48,774 bases of DNA from a virus: IMG/VR virus record IMGVR_UViG_3300036979_000438, positions 1 through 48,774 of that record. One strand, given 5' to 3'. The notes beneath the pieces were generated by a model. That model saw nothing but the letters and a program-made list of their open reading frames with translations, searched no databases and was not told the DNA's origin. Position 1 is the first letter of the stretch, and every line of letters begins with the position of its first letter. Position numbers and translations under genes: made by a program. Below are positions 1 to 9,277 of this stretch, one piece after another.

Positions 1-1
1 G

Positions 2-412
2 TACGCGTTGTTGCAAGTGCTGAACATCGCTGACGGTCACGACGAGGCTGACGCTGACGCTGCTGCCGACCCGGCCCCTCGACGGGCACAGCATCTTGCG
101 GAGGAACCCCGCACGACCCGGAAGCGGCCACAGCCCGAACCGCAGGCCGACGAACCTGCCGCCGAGCCGCCCGCCGCGCCGCGCCGCAAGGCCGCTGACA
201 GCGACAACGGCGCCCCTGTCGTCACCCTGGACGATCCTCGCCGCACGAAGATCACCGACCTGTTGGACGGCATCGAGGACGACGACGTCCGCAAGTCTGT
301 GAAGAACGCGTTTATGGGCAAGTTCGGTGCTGGGCCGGCGAAGCTCACGGACGACGTGCTGGACGAGGCGGTGGCGTTCACGGAGCTGACCATCGCAGAA
401 CCCCCGTTCTGA
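2..412 (+). CDS. ERF-family single-strand DNA annealing protein, C-terminal part (truncated by window edge)
   Basis: The reading frame is open from base 2, and the first residues, YALLQVLNIADGHDEAD, resemble the 'RYALLALLGIA..D' end of the ERF (Rad52-like) annealing core. Known ERF proteins coat ssDNA and promote strand annealing in phage recombination. What remains is the end of that core, a linker rich in Ala, Pro, Arg and Glu (about residues 18-75), and a folded C-terminal segment with the sequence RRTKITDLLDGIEDDD. The true start lies left of the window. A methyltransferase follows after 2 bases, so the two are probably co-transcribed. The call rests on a short core remnant; the N-terminal sequence would settle it. 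Confidence 0.55.
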   Translation, partial: YALLQVLNIADGHDEADADAAADPAPRRAQHLAEEPRTTRKRPQPEPQADEPAAEPPAAPRRKAADSDNGAPVVTLDDPRRTKITDLLDGIEDDDVRKSVKNAFMGKFGAGPAKLTDDVLDEAVAFTELTIAEPPF

Positions 413-414
413 CA

Positions 415-1155
415 ATGGCAGCACCCGTCCCGTACTACGAGGACGCCGATGTAGTCATTTACAACGACGACTGCATGAACGTCATGCCACACCTAGAGGG
501 CATCGACGTGGTGTTCACTTCGCCTCCGTACAACCTGGGCACGACGACTGGTGGTGGTTACCACGATGCTTCGCTGGCAGCATCGAAGCTGAAAGACGGT
601 TACGCAGACCATTCGGACGCGATGCCGGCTGACGAGTACGACCGCTGGCAAACGTCTGTTGTCTCTGCTGCTTGGGACACGCTTTCGGACAGCGGCGCGA
701 TCTTCTACAACCACAAGCCACGCGTTCAGGACGGCGTTGCCAAACTGCCGACCGAATACGGGGCTGGTCTGCCGTTGCGACAGGTCATCGTGTGGGATAG
801 AGGGACAGGTATGAACTTCTCAGAACGCTTCTTTCTGCCCAAAGCAGAGTGGGTCGTCCTGTGGGCCAAGCCTGACTTTCGACTTGCATCGCGTTCCGCT
901 TCGCAGAGCGGTGACGTTTGGAGGATTGCCCCCGAGTCCCGCCAGGACCATCCAGCACCGTTCCCGGTTGCGCTCCCACAGACTGCCATCTCTGCGACAA
1001 CCGCTCAGACTGTGCTGGACCCTTTCATGGGTTCCGGCACAACCCTGCGAGCAGCAAAGAACCTGGGTCGGAAAGCAATCGGCATCGAACTGAGCGAACG
1101 CTACTGCGAGCTTGCTGTGGCCCGACTCTCGCAAGAGGTCTTGCCCTTCGGGTGA
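415..1155 (+). CDS. Beta-class DNA methyltransferase (N4-cytosine or N6-adenine)
   Basis: Predicted S-adenosylmethionine-dependent DNA amino-methyltransferase of 246 aa. The catalytic motif IV, TSPPYN, is at residues 35-40, and the AdoMet motif I, DPFMGSGTT, is near the C-terminus (about 202-210). That order (IV before I) defines the beta group. TSPPY is commoner in N4-cytosine enzymes, but N6-adenine enzymes with SPPY also exist, so the modified base is open. The last ~47 residues are nearly identical to those of the methyltransferase at 30745-31503, so the two are paralogues with different middle (target-recognition) parts. No restriction endonuclease is adjacent, so it is probably an orphan enzyme protecting phage DNA. 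It ends just before a hairpin terminator. Confidence 0.88.
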   Translation: MAAPVPYYEDADVVIYNDDCMNVMPHLEGIDVVFTSPPYNLGTTTGGGYHDASLAASKLKDGYADHSDAMPADEYDRWQTSVVSAAWDTLSDSGAIFYNHKPRVQDGVAKLPTEYGAGLPLRQVIVWDRGTGMNFSERFFLPKAEWVVLWAKPDFRLASRSASQSGDVWRIAPESRQDHPAPFPVALPQTAISATTAQTVLDPFMGSGTTLRAAKNLGRKAIGIELSERYCELAVARLSQEVLPFG

Positions 1156-1194
1156 GAAACCTGCGTCAAACCACCCACGCGACTAGCGTTTGGA

Positions 1195-1221
1195 GTGGCC
1201 CACCCCCCAAAGGTGGGCCAC
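1195..1221 (+). terminator. Hairpin terminator after the ERF-methyltransferase pair
   Basis: A perfect 10-bp inverted repeat (GTGGCCCACC, 1195-1204, and GGTGGGCCAC, 1212-1221) encloses a 7-base loop and is followed by a T-containing stretch (TTCCATTTA). It lies 40 bases after the methyltransferase stop and before the next ribosome binding site. Confidence 0.7.
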
Positions 1222-1269
1222 TTCCATTTAGGGCACAAAACCGACTACCAATCAGAAAGGTCCCTACCC

Positions 1270-1668
1270 ATGCGAATCTACCTTCGATTCCTTCTACCCC
1301 TTGCCATCGTTCTGGCAGTCGTGGTGCCGGCAGAAACCGTCGCCGCCAGCCCGGTGCGCCGCACCGAAACAGTCTCCCGAGACTGCTACGCCGCCGCCGA
1401 CGTGTGGTGGCCCGCCTCGTCCCGAGCGTGGGTCAAATCCGTAATCAAACGCGAAAGCGCGGGACGCGCCTATGCTCGAAATCCCCGTAGCTCTGCACGC
1501 GGCTGCCTCCAACTTTTGCACTCGCTTCACGCCCACCGCTACAACAAGGTTGGGTTCGGGTGCAACGCAAGCAAGTGGAACAACCCGGACTGCGGAATCC
1601 TCGCCGGACTTCACTTGTTCAAGCAGGCCGGCACATCGCCCTGGCGCGTAACCCGGTACACCCGGTGA
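1270..1668 (+). CDS. Secreted lysozyme/transglycosylase-like protein
   Basis: The 132-aa protein begins with a classic signal peptide: MRIYLRF, a hydrophobic core to about residue 20, and a likely cleavage after the VAA near residues 24-26. The mature part resembles an SLT/lysozyme-like fold. A candidate catalytic Glu62 sits in IKRESAGR, followed by SSARGCLQLL (compare the 'AGLMQL' motif) and a WNNPDCGILAGLHLFKQAG helix. Three further cysteines (residues 39, 78 and 103) may form disulphides. The ATG at 1270 follows AGAAAGG at good spacing; an upstream in-frame ATG has no such site. It would act on peptidoglycan outside the membrane. It is separate from the tail-operon endolysin and on the opposite strand. 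The next gene overlaps by GTGA. Confidence 0.65.
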   Translation: MRIYLRFLLPLAIVLAVVVPAETVAASPVRRTETVSRDCYAAADVWWPASSRAWVKSVIKRESAGRAYARNPRSSARGCLQLLHSLHAHRYNKVGFGCNASKWNNPDCGILAGLHLFKQAGTSPWRVTRYTR

Positions 1669-1868
1669 CAGCGGTCATCGACCACTACACGTTCACGATC
1701 ACCTGCCAATACTGTGGTGGGCCCGTCATGCACCTTGCAGACGGCAGACCCACCGAGTCAGGTTCCCGGTCAAGTGTCGTGGCGAAATGCACGGTGAACG
1801 GATGCAAACGATCCTGGCGGGTCACGACAGTCATGGAGCTTGTCTCCGGTCCTGACCTGCCGAAGTGA
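1665..1868 (+). CDS. Small zinc-finger-like protein
   Basis: A 67-aa protein whose GTG start overlaps the preceding stop (GTGA), so it is translationally coupled to the lysozyme-like gene. It has a CxxC pair (CQYCGGPV) and a second cysteine pair (KCTVNGCKRSW), which suggests a one-zinc ribbon. No family was recognised. The frame is open upstream to 1560, but the GTG at the overlap is the natural start. Confidence 0.6.
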   Translation: MTAVIDHYTFTITCQYCGGPVMHLADGRPTESGSRSSVVAKCTVNGCKRSWRVTTVMELVSGPDLPK

Positions 1869-1953
1869 CGCTTCGCACAAAGACACCGTTCCGGTCGTCA
1901 CACCGACCCAAACTTTCCTACGCTTTGCAACTAGATGGGAAAGGGTGTCTCCA

Positions 1954-2106
1954 ATGAACGCAACAATCGCCGGTCTAGGTGAGTGCGGCCAGCTCCTTCT
2001 TTCGATGGGGCTGGCCGTTCTCGTTGGTGTCGTCGCAGGAATGTATTGCCGGCACAGTCGTAAGTCACGAAGCGGGGACGACGACGCGGGTAGCCTTGAG
2101 GAATGA
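1954..2106 (+). CDS. Small single-pass membrane protein
   Basis: A 50-aa protein with one hydrophobic segment, about residues 13-30 (QLLLSMGLAVLVGVVAGMY), and a polar, charged C-terminus. An AAAGGGTG ribosome binding site precedes the ATG. It is near the lysozyme-like gene, so a role in lysis (holin-like or spanin-like) is possible, but one short helix is weak evidence. Its end overlaps the next gene by ATGA. Confidence 0.5.
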   Translation: MNATIAGLGECGQLLLSMGLAVLVGVVAGMYCRHSRKSRSGDDDAGSLEE

Positions 2107-2327
2107 GCGACAACACCTGTTCCCGCTGCGGTCAGCGGCCCACCGCCGTCCAGGGCGTGTGCCGGTACTGCTTCGGTAAGCGTCACCTGTGGAAGAACGA
2201 CACCGCCCCTGTGGAGGTTCCGGCCGTCGAGCCTGAGCCCGTGGTGGATGCGCCGGCCGAGCCGGAAGCTCCGGTGGTGGACGAGAAGCCGAAGCCGAAG
2301 CGTCGGGCCCGTAAGAAGGCTGACTGA
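2103..2327 (+). CDS. Small zinc-ribbon protein with acidic-proline and basic tail
   Basis: A 74-aa protein starting in an ATGA overlap. The N-terminus has two CxxC pairs (CSRCGQRP and CRYCFGKR) that should bind one zinc. A Pro/Glu/Val-rich linker follows, then a Lys/Arg end (KPKPKRRARKKAD) that may bind nucleic acid. It is last in the rightward group and stops 1 base from a leftward gene, with no hairpin between them. Function unknown. Confidence 0.6.
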   Translation: MSDNTCSRCGQRPTAVQGVCRYCFGKRHLWKNDTAPVEVPAVEPEPVVDAPAEPEAPVVDEKPKPKRRARKKAD

Positions 2328-2328
2328 C

Positions 2329-2538
2329 CTACGGGGCGGCGATCGCCCAGGCTTCTGCCTCTGCGATGAGCGCGGCCTCGGGGAGCTGGACGACGGCGGC
2401 TGCTTCCGTCAGGTCGAGCGTGCCGGTCACGACGAGCAGCGTGGCGAGGGCGCCGACAGGGTCAAGCGGGGAGGGCTCGGGGTCCGGTACCTCTAGCGTG
2501 TACGTGTTCCCGTCGGGGTCGGTGTAGTAGTGCTGCAC
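2329..2538 (-). CDS. Hypothetical protein at the end of the tail operon
   Basis: A 69-aa protein from a GTG start with a strong GGAGG site 7 bases upstream. The N-terminus (MQHYYTDPDGNTYTLEV) looks like a beta strand pair; the rest is Ala/Leu-rich and helical without a clear membrane span. It is the last gene of the leftward structural operon, 4 bases after the giant fibre gene, so it may be a fibre-associated or fibre-assembly protein. Not recognised as a family. Confidence 0.5.
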   Translation of the reverse strand: MQHYYTDPDGNTYTLEVPDPEPSPLDPVGALATLLVVTGTLDLTEAAAVVQLPEAALIAEAEAWAIAAP

Positions 2539-2542
2539 GTTC

Positions 2543-5500
2543 TTACCTCCACCGAAGCATGGCGACGTGCCGGGTCGTGTTTGCGGCCGGTACGCGTGTT
2601 GTCCACGGTGTGCCCGGCGTCGGGAAGGCGCCCTGTGTCTGAGTGGCGTTGGTGATGACCGTGAACAGGTTTGTCCCCATCGCCGTGTTCACCATCGTCT
2701 GCCCGCCAAGTGCGGCCCTGACGGTGATTCCGGCCGACGAGTTCGTCGCTGTCAGGTAGACACCCGGCTGAAGCGTTACTGGCGTGCCCTGCTTGGACAG
2801 GATGCCAGCGGTAGTGAACGCTAGATCGCCGGAGTCGAACAGCGGGGCGCCGGTCGGCTGGAGGTTGGAGTCGGCGGCGTAGACGCCGAGGCGAAGGTTG
2901 CCGACCGGGGTCCCCGTCGCGATTTCCAGCGCCATGAAGTCAAGCGTGATCGGAGCCGTAACCTCAAACGGTGCGTAGTAAATGGTGTTGGCCGTGAGTG
3001 CCTGTGTGGCGGCGCCGTTAAACTGCACTCCGGGCAGGCCGTAGGCGTACCGAGTAGTCGTGACGGTAACCGTTGCAGCGTTACTAGACGACTCGGTGAA
3101 CGCTAAGGCGTCGGCAGTCTGCGTCGCGAAGTTGGCGTCAAACACAATCGTCCCGCCGATGCCGTTACGGAGAATCGCCCGGTAGATGGTGCCAACCATT
3201 CCCGAGCCGCCTCCCAAGTTCGACCCGATCTCCAACTGTGAGTTGGAGTTGTAGATACCCGACGGGGTCGTGGACTGAGTTGCGCCCAACTGGCTCCACG
3301 ACGAGGGCTCCGACGACGAGTCTGCCGCCTTGTAGAACTTGACGTCGCCCGTCGTGGCGTCGCGGGTCACGCGCACCCAACCGGCCTGACCGGCAGAGAA
3401 CCCGACGGTCACCGGCGAACTCGCCTGCACAACGTCGGACCCGGTGGTCGATGTGCCGATGTAGATGTACCCGCCGTACATGTAGCAGCGGTAGGACAAT
3501 GTCGTGGCCGTCTGGCGCTTCGCCACTAGTACCTGCGTTGTCGCCAAGTTCCAGTCGGCGAGGGCGGCGCGGACGACTATGTCAATGTCTCCGGTAATGT
3601 CAAGCGCCGCAGCATCGGGCGTCGTCGCCGTGTTGCCCCCCGTCGCACCGTTGAGCGACAGGCCGGTGCCGGAGAGGTAGATGGCGTTCGACACGCGCCC
3701 CATGTCGTTGTTCCCGACGGGGGTTGCTGCCCACTTCACACCCTCGGTGGTGGCCGAGTCCGCGGTCAGGACGAAGTTGTTGGTTCCGACCGGAAGTCGA
3801 GCCACCGTGTCTGCTGCCGTACCGACAAGAAGGTCGCCCTTGGCATCGACCAGGGTGGACTGGACAGCTCCGGTGACTCGGGTGTCGTCACCAACGACGA
3901 TCTGATTCACGCCAGCGTTCGTGCGGGCCTCGGTGACCGTGACGGTCTTGCGGAAGGTGTTGGTGACTGTGATGAGGCCGCCAACGGCCGGGGTGAACGT
4001 GGTTACGTTTGCTGCCGGTGTCGCAAAGTTGGCGTTGAGGACGGGAGTGCCACCAATGACGTTGGAAAGAACGGCCTGGGCGAGCGTCCCGTTCATCGTC
4101 TGCCCGGAGTTCCGCTCGCCGAACTTCATTGGGAGCGTGGCATCGACCATGTTTCCGGCCGTCGTAGAGACCGTCGCCCCGAGCTGCGTCCATGTGGACG
4201 GGATGGAGGATGAGTCCGGTGCCGTGTAGAAGGTCACGGTGCCGGTCGTGGCGTCGCGAGTCGCACGGACCCACCCGAAGGCGCCGTCCGCGATGCCGTG
4301 GTCGATAGTGCTTGAGGCAGTTACGTCGGCGCTAGTTCCTCGGTAGGTGAACGTGAGGCGCTTCGCGCCGCTGCCAAGGTCGCGGGTGTGGAGTTCGTAG
4401 CCGCTTGACCCATAGTTCAGGTTGCCGAAAATCGTCGTGTTCGTCGCCCAGGATGCCAGCTTGACTCTGGCCGAAATGTCTATGTCGCCCGTGATGGAGA
4501 GCGCCGGGATATCGGGGGTGGACGCAAAGTTTCCGGCCACGCCCTGCACGACAAGGCCCGTGGAACCGTCGAGGTATGCGCCGCTGCCGGGGCTGCTCAG
4601 GAACGATGTTGCCCCACGCGCAGCGGTCGCAAAGTTGGCGTCCATGACGGTGGTGCCGCCGATGCCGTTACGCACGATGGTCTGATAGATCGTGCCTTGC
4701 GTGTTGCTGGACCCGACCGCAGGACCGACGGCTCCGAACCATGTTGCTCCGTCGCCGGACTTGATGTTGGTTGCGCTGCCGGTCTGGGTCCCACCCATCT
4801 GCGTCCATGTGGACGGTTCCGTGGCCTGATCTGCTGCGTAGTAAAACTTGGCTTCGTACTGCGGCGTGCCCGCACCGTTATCGACGTCAAGCGTGACTTT
4901 GATCCAGTACGGAACTCCGTCGATGAACGGCACGACGCCGGACGACTTACTCTCAAACGGCCCGGTAGCGGGATACCAAGTGAGGTTGAGTAGACCGCCC
5001 CCGGTGAACCGGACGTACCAACTTTGGTCTGCCGCTAGGGGTCCCCACTTGCCCGTCACATACTGAGTGACTGCGGGCGTGTAATCAGAAAGAACAAGTC
5101 GAGCCACGACTTCAAGGTCGCCCGTAATATCCAGAGTCGTGTCCGTTTCCGGCGTGGACGCATAGTTCCCGGTCACACCGGGCAGGTTCAGCCCCACACC
5201 CGTCAGGTAGGCGCTGGCCGGAATGTCCCATTGAGCTGCCTGGGTCAGCCCGAGGTTCTGTCGGGACAGGTAGGTGCTGCTGACTTCAGACAGGTTGTTG
5301 AGTCGGGAAAGGGCGTTGGTGACTCGGGTGTCGTCACCGATGAGAATCTGATTGGTTCCGGCGTTACCGCGAGTTTCGTTGATCGTGACGGTCGCAAGGT
5401 TGGGGCTGGACTCGGTGAACGAAGTTGCGGCCCGTGGAGCGGTAGCAAAGTTGGCGTTGTAGACGATTGTGCCGCCAATGCCGTCACGCAGGATCACCTG

Positions 5501-8500
5501 TCGGACCGTGCCGCTCAACTGTTCGGTAGTCGCGGGGCTACCAACGTTGAGAGTTCCGGTGCCGTTGTGAGGCGGTCCGGTTGCGCTTGTTGCAGTTCCA
5601 CGCGCAGTCCACGACGACGGTTCTGTGCTTTGGTCAGGTGCCGAATAGAAGGCCGTAGCGCCCGTCGCCGCGTTGTGTGTCACCTTGACCCACACCGGCA
5701 ATCCTGCTGTCAGGCAAGGCGAACTCGTTACGTTCACGCCCCACGATGTGCTGCTGTAGGAGCGCCGGAACCGTAGCGACGTTCCATCAGCCGACAGGTC
5801 GAACTCAAGTTCCGCTGCCGCGGTCCGCTTGTTCGTGATTGTCTTAGCCCCTGCCGCCACGGAGTCAGGCGAGAACCGTGCGACGACCTCAATGGTGGTT
5901 GGCGTGTAGGCGGCAAGGTCGGGGCTGGACGCATAGTTCCCAGCCACACCTGGCAGGACAAGACCCGAGCCGTTCAGGTACGCACCCACCGGCACATCGA
6001 ACGACGCCGCAGTCCCCAAGTTCAGGTCCGCAGCCGTAACGTCCTCAACCACCCACTCACCCGTAGTGGTGGTGGCCGACCAAGTCTGCACAAACCGGAC
6101 AAGCCGCCGAGGCCGGCGAATCACATACGTCGCTGCACCGTTGATTGTCTGCCCGGAAGTTCCCTGGACGGTCAGAGTGTTCGTCGCAGAAACCTGAGTT
6201 CCGCTCCACACCATGATTTCCTGACCGGCGACAAACACCAAACGGTCGGGAAGCGTCAGCGTTCGTGGCGCCGAAATCGTGTTCACATTGACGAGCGACG
6301 ACCTGACCACATCGGCCGTGAAGTCGGCGTCGCTAACCCCGTACTGTCCCCACGCGGAGTACGAGTTCAGAATGTACGGAGCGAACCTGTCGTCGTCGCC
6401 ACGAACAACCTGCTGCGTCGTCGTAGCTCGACGGGCCTGGGTAACGGTGACGTCGCCGCCCACGGTTGGTGTGAACGACAGGGTGCCTGCGGGCTGGGCC
6501 GAGAAGTCAGCGTCGAACACCGTCGTCGCGCCAGAGCGGACGATGCTTCGGTAGACGGTGGCTGTACCGAGCGCCCATGAGCCGCTAGTAACCGTTCCGA
6601 GGCGTTCCGTTCCGAACTCCAACGGTGCGTTGTTCGTCGTGAACGCAGTACCGGCATTTGCGACAAGAATCGACCCCGCAGACGTCCACGACACGGGTTC
6701 GGTCGGAGAATCGGCCGCATACTCAAAGACAACCGTGCAGCCATTGACCGGAGTACCCCAAGTCAGCGTGGCTCTCACCCAGCCAGTCTCATTGGCGGTG
6801 AACGGAACCTTCGCCGTCGCAACAGCAGCAATGGCTCCGTTAGGCAAAGCTGCGTTGCCTCGACCGTTGAGTCGCAGAAGCCCGCCAAAGATATTCAGCG
6901 AGTAGGTCTGAGTAACGGTAGTGGCGTCACGTTTCGTAATGATCGACTGATTGACCGGACGGTCCCAGTTCGTGAACTTGATACGCGACACAAGTTGGAC
7001 GTTGCCCGTGATATCCAACGCAGGAGCATCCGGGGTGGACGCATAGTTCCCAATCGTCCCCGGAAGGACAAGCCCCGTCCCGTCAAGGTTCGCAACAGGA
7101 CTCGCAACAACCGTCTGAGTCTCCAACCCAAGATTCGTCCGAGCTGTCGAAACAGACGACACGTCAGACAGGTTGTTCGCCGGCAGCAGGAACGCACCCC
7201 TCGACCCGTCAGCCAGGGCGTACTGAAGATGGTCGTCGTCGGCAAGACCGTTCAACAGACCGTGGTCCGAAGTAGTCGTCCCCGACCCGACACTCACCGA
7301 TCCACGAATGTCCTGCACGTCACGCAACCGTGCATGAGGCGTGTTGGCGTATGAAGTAGCGGTCTGGAAAATCAGCTTGTAGAGCGGCCGGAACTCAAAC
7401 ACCGGGAAGTTTGTGAGGGTCAGCGACTCCCACAGGGCGTTTCGTGCAGCGTTCAGCGAGTTGTACGACGCCTGCCCAAGAATCACCATCACCGGATAGT
7501 TCAGGTTGTTCGTCGCAACCAGCCACGACACGACGTAATCGCTGTTACCGGCGTCTGCCGTATCCCATGTTGAACCAACGAGCCGGTTGTAGCGGGCCCG
7601 ATTCGTACCCGTCTTGAGTGGGAAGTTCGTAGGCGTATCCGCTCGCCAAGCAGTCCCGTCAATCCAGAACACCGGCACCTTCATCGGAAACAGAAGGTTC
7701 TGCTCCCAAGTGTTCGCCGTCGGCGTAGCAGTAGCAACAACGTCTACCTGCAAGTCCTCGTCAAAGAACGTGCCGCTCGACAACGCCGCCTGGGCATCAG
7801 CGTCAGCTCCACCCGTGCCAGCAGTCGTGTACGACCCCAAGCTGAACCCGGAAGCCATCGCAGCGCCACGCGTCCGATGCAGGTACTCATGGGTTGCCCA
7901 ATCAAGGACAATGCCATGCCGCTCATCGGCAAAGAACTCGGCCTTCGCTGTCGCCTGGTTCCAATAGATGTACGAAGTCGGGACTTCGGTCGCCCAATCG
8001 AAGTACGTCGTCTTGTAGTGCAGGACACCGGCCGTGTCGAAGTAGATGTAGTAGAGGCCAGTCGTGTTCGGGATCGTGACCGACTGTGTCGTCAGGTCAT
8101 ACTTCGTGCCGGCGCACCACACCTCATACGTCGAGCCGGTCGGAGCGATCGTGAACGTCCGTGAAGCGTTGTTGAACGAGATCGTGGACTCTGCACGGTC
8201 AGAGTGACCCAACGGTTCATGGGTCGCTGCCGTGACGTCCTGACCGGGCCCAGGAGGACCCTGCGGGCCCACCAGCGACGTCCCCGGTGTCGGCCACACC
8301 CCACCGGCCTTCGGACCGAAGATGTAGTCGGTCGTCGTGTTGATCCAAAAGTCGCCATCAACACCGTCACCCGACGTCGGGTCGCCAGCTCCGTTGAGGA
8401 CACTCAGACCGTCAGTACCGGGAGGGCCCTGCGGTCCGATGAGAGACGTTCCAGGGGTCGGCCACACGCCGGCAGCTTTGGGTCCGTAGATCGTGTCGGT

Positions 8501-8860
8501 GACGGTGTCGATGTAGAAGTCACCGTTGTTCCCGGTTCCGTTCGACGGGGCACCCGTGCCGTTCAGGACACTCTTGCCGGCCGCACCCGTCGGCCCAGGG
8601 TTACCTTGCACACCCTGGTCGCCACGCGGAATCGTGAAGTCCAGAATCGCATTGACGTTCGTACCAGCGTTGATAACCGACGCGTTTGTACCCGGAGCTC
8701 CCGTCGTTGTCGTACCAACGTCGATCGTGGACGGACCCTGCGGCCCAGGAGGACCCTGCGGACCAACCGGCCCAGGAGCCCCACGCGCACCAACAGTCAG
8801 AATGACGTCAGTAGCAGTAGACAGACCAACGTTCTGACGGACATTCAGAATCAGACTCAT
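2543..8860 (-). CDS. Giant tail fibre / minor tail protein with collagen-like and five LamG-like modules
   Basis: A 2105-aa protein, by far the largest here, and probably a host-binding fibre. The ATG at 8860 overlaps the preceding stop (ATGA). Order: a short N-terminal anchor (MSLILNVRQNVGLS); collagen-like Gly-X-Y runs (GPQGPPGPQGPS and similar), with the unit VWPTPGTSL.GPQGPPG appearing twice; a large unique domain; then five tandem modules of about 200-250 residues. Each module has LDITGDI-, FY.A.DSS.PS.W- and ILRNGIGGT.V.DANFAT-type strands, as expected for concanavalin/LamG-like jelly rolls. Modules are joined by linkers such as IGDDTRV. A DAKGDLLVGTAADTVARLPVG segment common in phage fibres precedes module five, and a distinct beta-rich C-terminal domain ends the protein. 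Repetition suggests growth by internal duplication. Confidence 0.85.
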   Translation of the reverse strand: MSLILNVRQNVGLSTATDVILTVGARGAPGPVGPQGPPGPQGPSTIDVGTTTTGAPGTNASVINAGTNVNAILDFTIPRGDQGVQGNPGPTGAAGKSVLNGTGAPSNGTGNNGDFYIDTVTDTIYGPKAAGVWPTPGTSLIGPQGPPGTDGLSVLNGAGDPTSGDGVDGDFWINTTTDYIFGPKAGGVWPTPGTSLVGPQGPPGPGQDVTAATHEPLGHSDRAESTISFNNASRTFTIAPTGSTYEVWCAGTKYDLTTQSVTIPNTTGLYYIYFDTAGVLHYKTTYFDWATEVPTSYIYWNQATAKAEFFADERHGIVLDWATHEYLHRTRGAAMASGFSLGSYTTAGTGGADADAQAALSSGTFFDEDLQVDVVATATPTANTWEQNLLFPMKVPVFWIDGTAWRADTPTNFPLKTGTNRARYNRLVGSTWDTADAGNSDYVVSWLVATNNLNYPVMVILGQASYNSLNAARNALWESLTLTNFPVFEFRPLYKLIFQTATSYANTPHARLRDVQDIRGSVSVGSGTTTSDHGLLNGLADDDHLQYALADGSRGAFLLPANNLSDVSSVSTARTNLGLETQTVVASPVANLDGTGLVLPGTIGNYASTPDAPALDITGNVQLVSRIKFTNWDRPVNQSIITKRDATTVTQTYSLNIFGGLLRLNGRGNAALPNGAIAAVATAKVPFTANETGWVRATLTWGTPVNGCTVVFEYAADSPTEPVSWTSAGSILVANAGTAFTTNNAPLEFGTERLGTVTSGSWALGTATVYRSIVRSGATTVFDADFSAQPAGTLSFTPTVGGDVTVTQARRATTTQQVVRGDDDRFAPYILNSYSAWGQYGVSDADFTADVVRSSLVNVNTISAPRTLTLPDRLVFVAGQEIMVWSGTQVSATNTLTVQGTSGQTINGAATYVIRRPRRLVRFVQTWSATTTTGEWVVEDVTAADLNLGTAASFDVPVGAYLNGSGLVLPGVAGNYASSPDLAAYTPTTIEVVARFSPDSVAAGAKTITNKRTAAAELEFDLSADGTSLRFRRSYSSTSWGVNVTSSPCLTAGLPVWVKVTHNAATGATAFYSAPDQSTEPSSWTARGTATSATGPPHNGTGTLNVGSPATTEQLSGTVRQVILRDGIGGTIVYNANFATAPRAATSFTESSPNLATVTINETRGNAGTNQILIGDDTRVTNALSRLNNLSEVSSTYLSRQNLGLTQAAQWDIPASAYLTGVGLNLPGVTGNYASTPETDTTLDITGDLEVVARLVLSDYTPAVTQYVTGKWGPLAADQSWYVRFTGGGLLNLTWYPATGPFESKSSGVVPFIDGVPYWIKVTLDVDNGAGTPQYEAKFYYAADQATEPSTWTQMGGTQTGSATNIKSGDGATWFGAVGPAVGSSNTQGTIYQTIVRNGIGGTTVMDANFATAARGATSFLSSPGSGAYLDGSTGLVVQGVAGNFASTPDIPALSITGDIDISARVKLASWATNTTIFGNLNYGSSGYELHTRDLGSGAKRLTFTYRGTSADVTASSTIDHGIADGAFGWVRATRDATTGTVTFYTAPDSSSIPSTWTQLGATVSTTAGNMVDATLPMKFGERNSGQTMNGTLAQAVLSNVIGGTPVLNANFATPAANVTTFTPAVGGLITVTNTFRKTVTVTEARTNAGVNQIVVGDDTRVTGAVQSTLVDAKGDLLVGTAADTVARLPVGTNNFVLTADSATTEGVKWAATPVGNNDMGRVSNAIYLSGTGLSLNGATGGNTATTPDAAALDITGDIDIVVRAALADWNLATTQVLVAKRQTATTLSYRCYMYGGYIYIGTSTTGSDVVQASSPVTVGFSAGQAGWVRVTRDATTGDVKFYKAADSSSEPSSWSQLGATQSTTPSGIYNSNSQLEIGSNLGGGSGMVGTIYRAILRNGIGGTIVFDANFATQTADALAFTESSSNAATVTVTTTRYAYGLPGVQFNGAATQALTANTIYYAPFEVTAPITLDFMALEIATGTPVGNLRLGVYAADSNLQPTGAPLFDSGDLAFTTAGILSKQGTPVTLQPGVYLTATNSSAGITVRAALGGQTMVNTAMGTNLFTVITNATQTQGAFPTPGTPWTTRVPAANTTRHVAMLRWR

Positions 8861-9204
8861 GGCTGCGACCACGGCTTCACGACAAACGGACCCGACGCCA
8901 ACGGCTCATTCCCGTTACCCAGGTCCCATTGAAGCGACCACCAATAACGTCCGACGGCCAGATCGGCGTCAGCCTCGTCAATCTGGATCGAGAAGTCGCC
9001 AGTCGTCGGAGAACCGATAGTGACGTTGAACGTCTTGAGAGGCGTCGTATCGCCCTCGGCAGCGGTGACAACAGCGGTGATCGTCGCAGAAGTCAGATCA
9101 ACAGGTTCGCAGTCAAACTCGGCGCGAATGTCTGACCGCCACACACAGTTCTCACGGACAGGCCAAGAGGCGTCAGCGCCCGTCCCGTCAATCGTCTTTG
9201 CCAT
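8857..9204 (-). CDS. Small tail-associated beta-sandwich protein
   Basis: A 115-aa protein between the endolysin and the giant fibre. It has alternating beta strands, including LTSATITAVVTAAEG and a WWSLQWDLG core, and resembles small baseplate or fibre-adaptor proteins of siphoviruses (BppU-N-like in style), though no family motif is certain. Its stop overlaps the fibre start by ATGA, so the two are coupled and this may be the fibre's attachment or chaperone partner. Confidence 0.5.
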   Translation of the reverse strand: MAKTIDGTGADASWPVRENCVWRSDIRAEFDCEPVDLTSATITAVVTAAEGDTTPLKTFNVTIGSPTTGDFSIQIDEADADLAVGRYWWSLQWDLGNGNEPLASGPFVVKPWSQP

Positions 9205-9277
9205 AGGTAGTCAGCCCTGTCCTGCGACGTTTCTCGCCCTAGCCTACCGTCACCACAAGCAACGGTTCGGGACTGTC

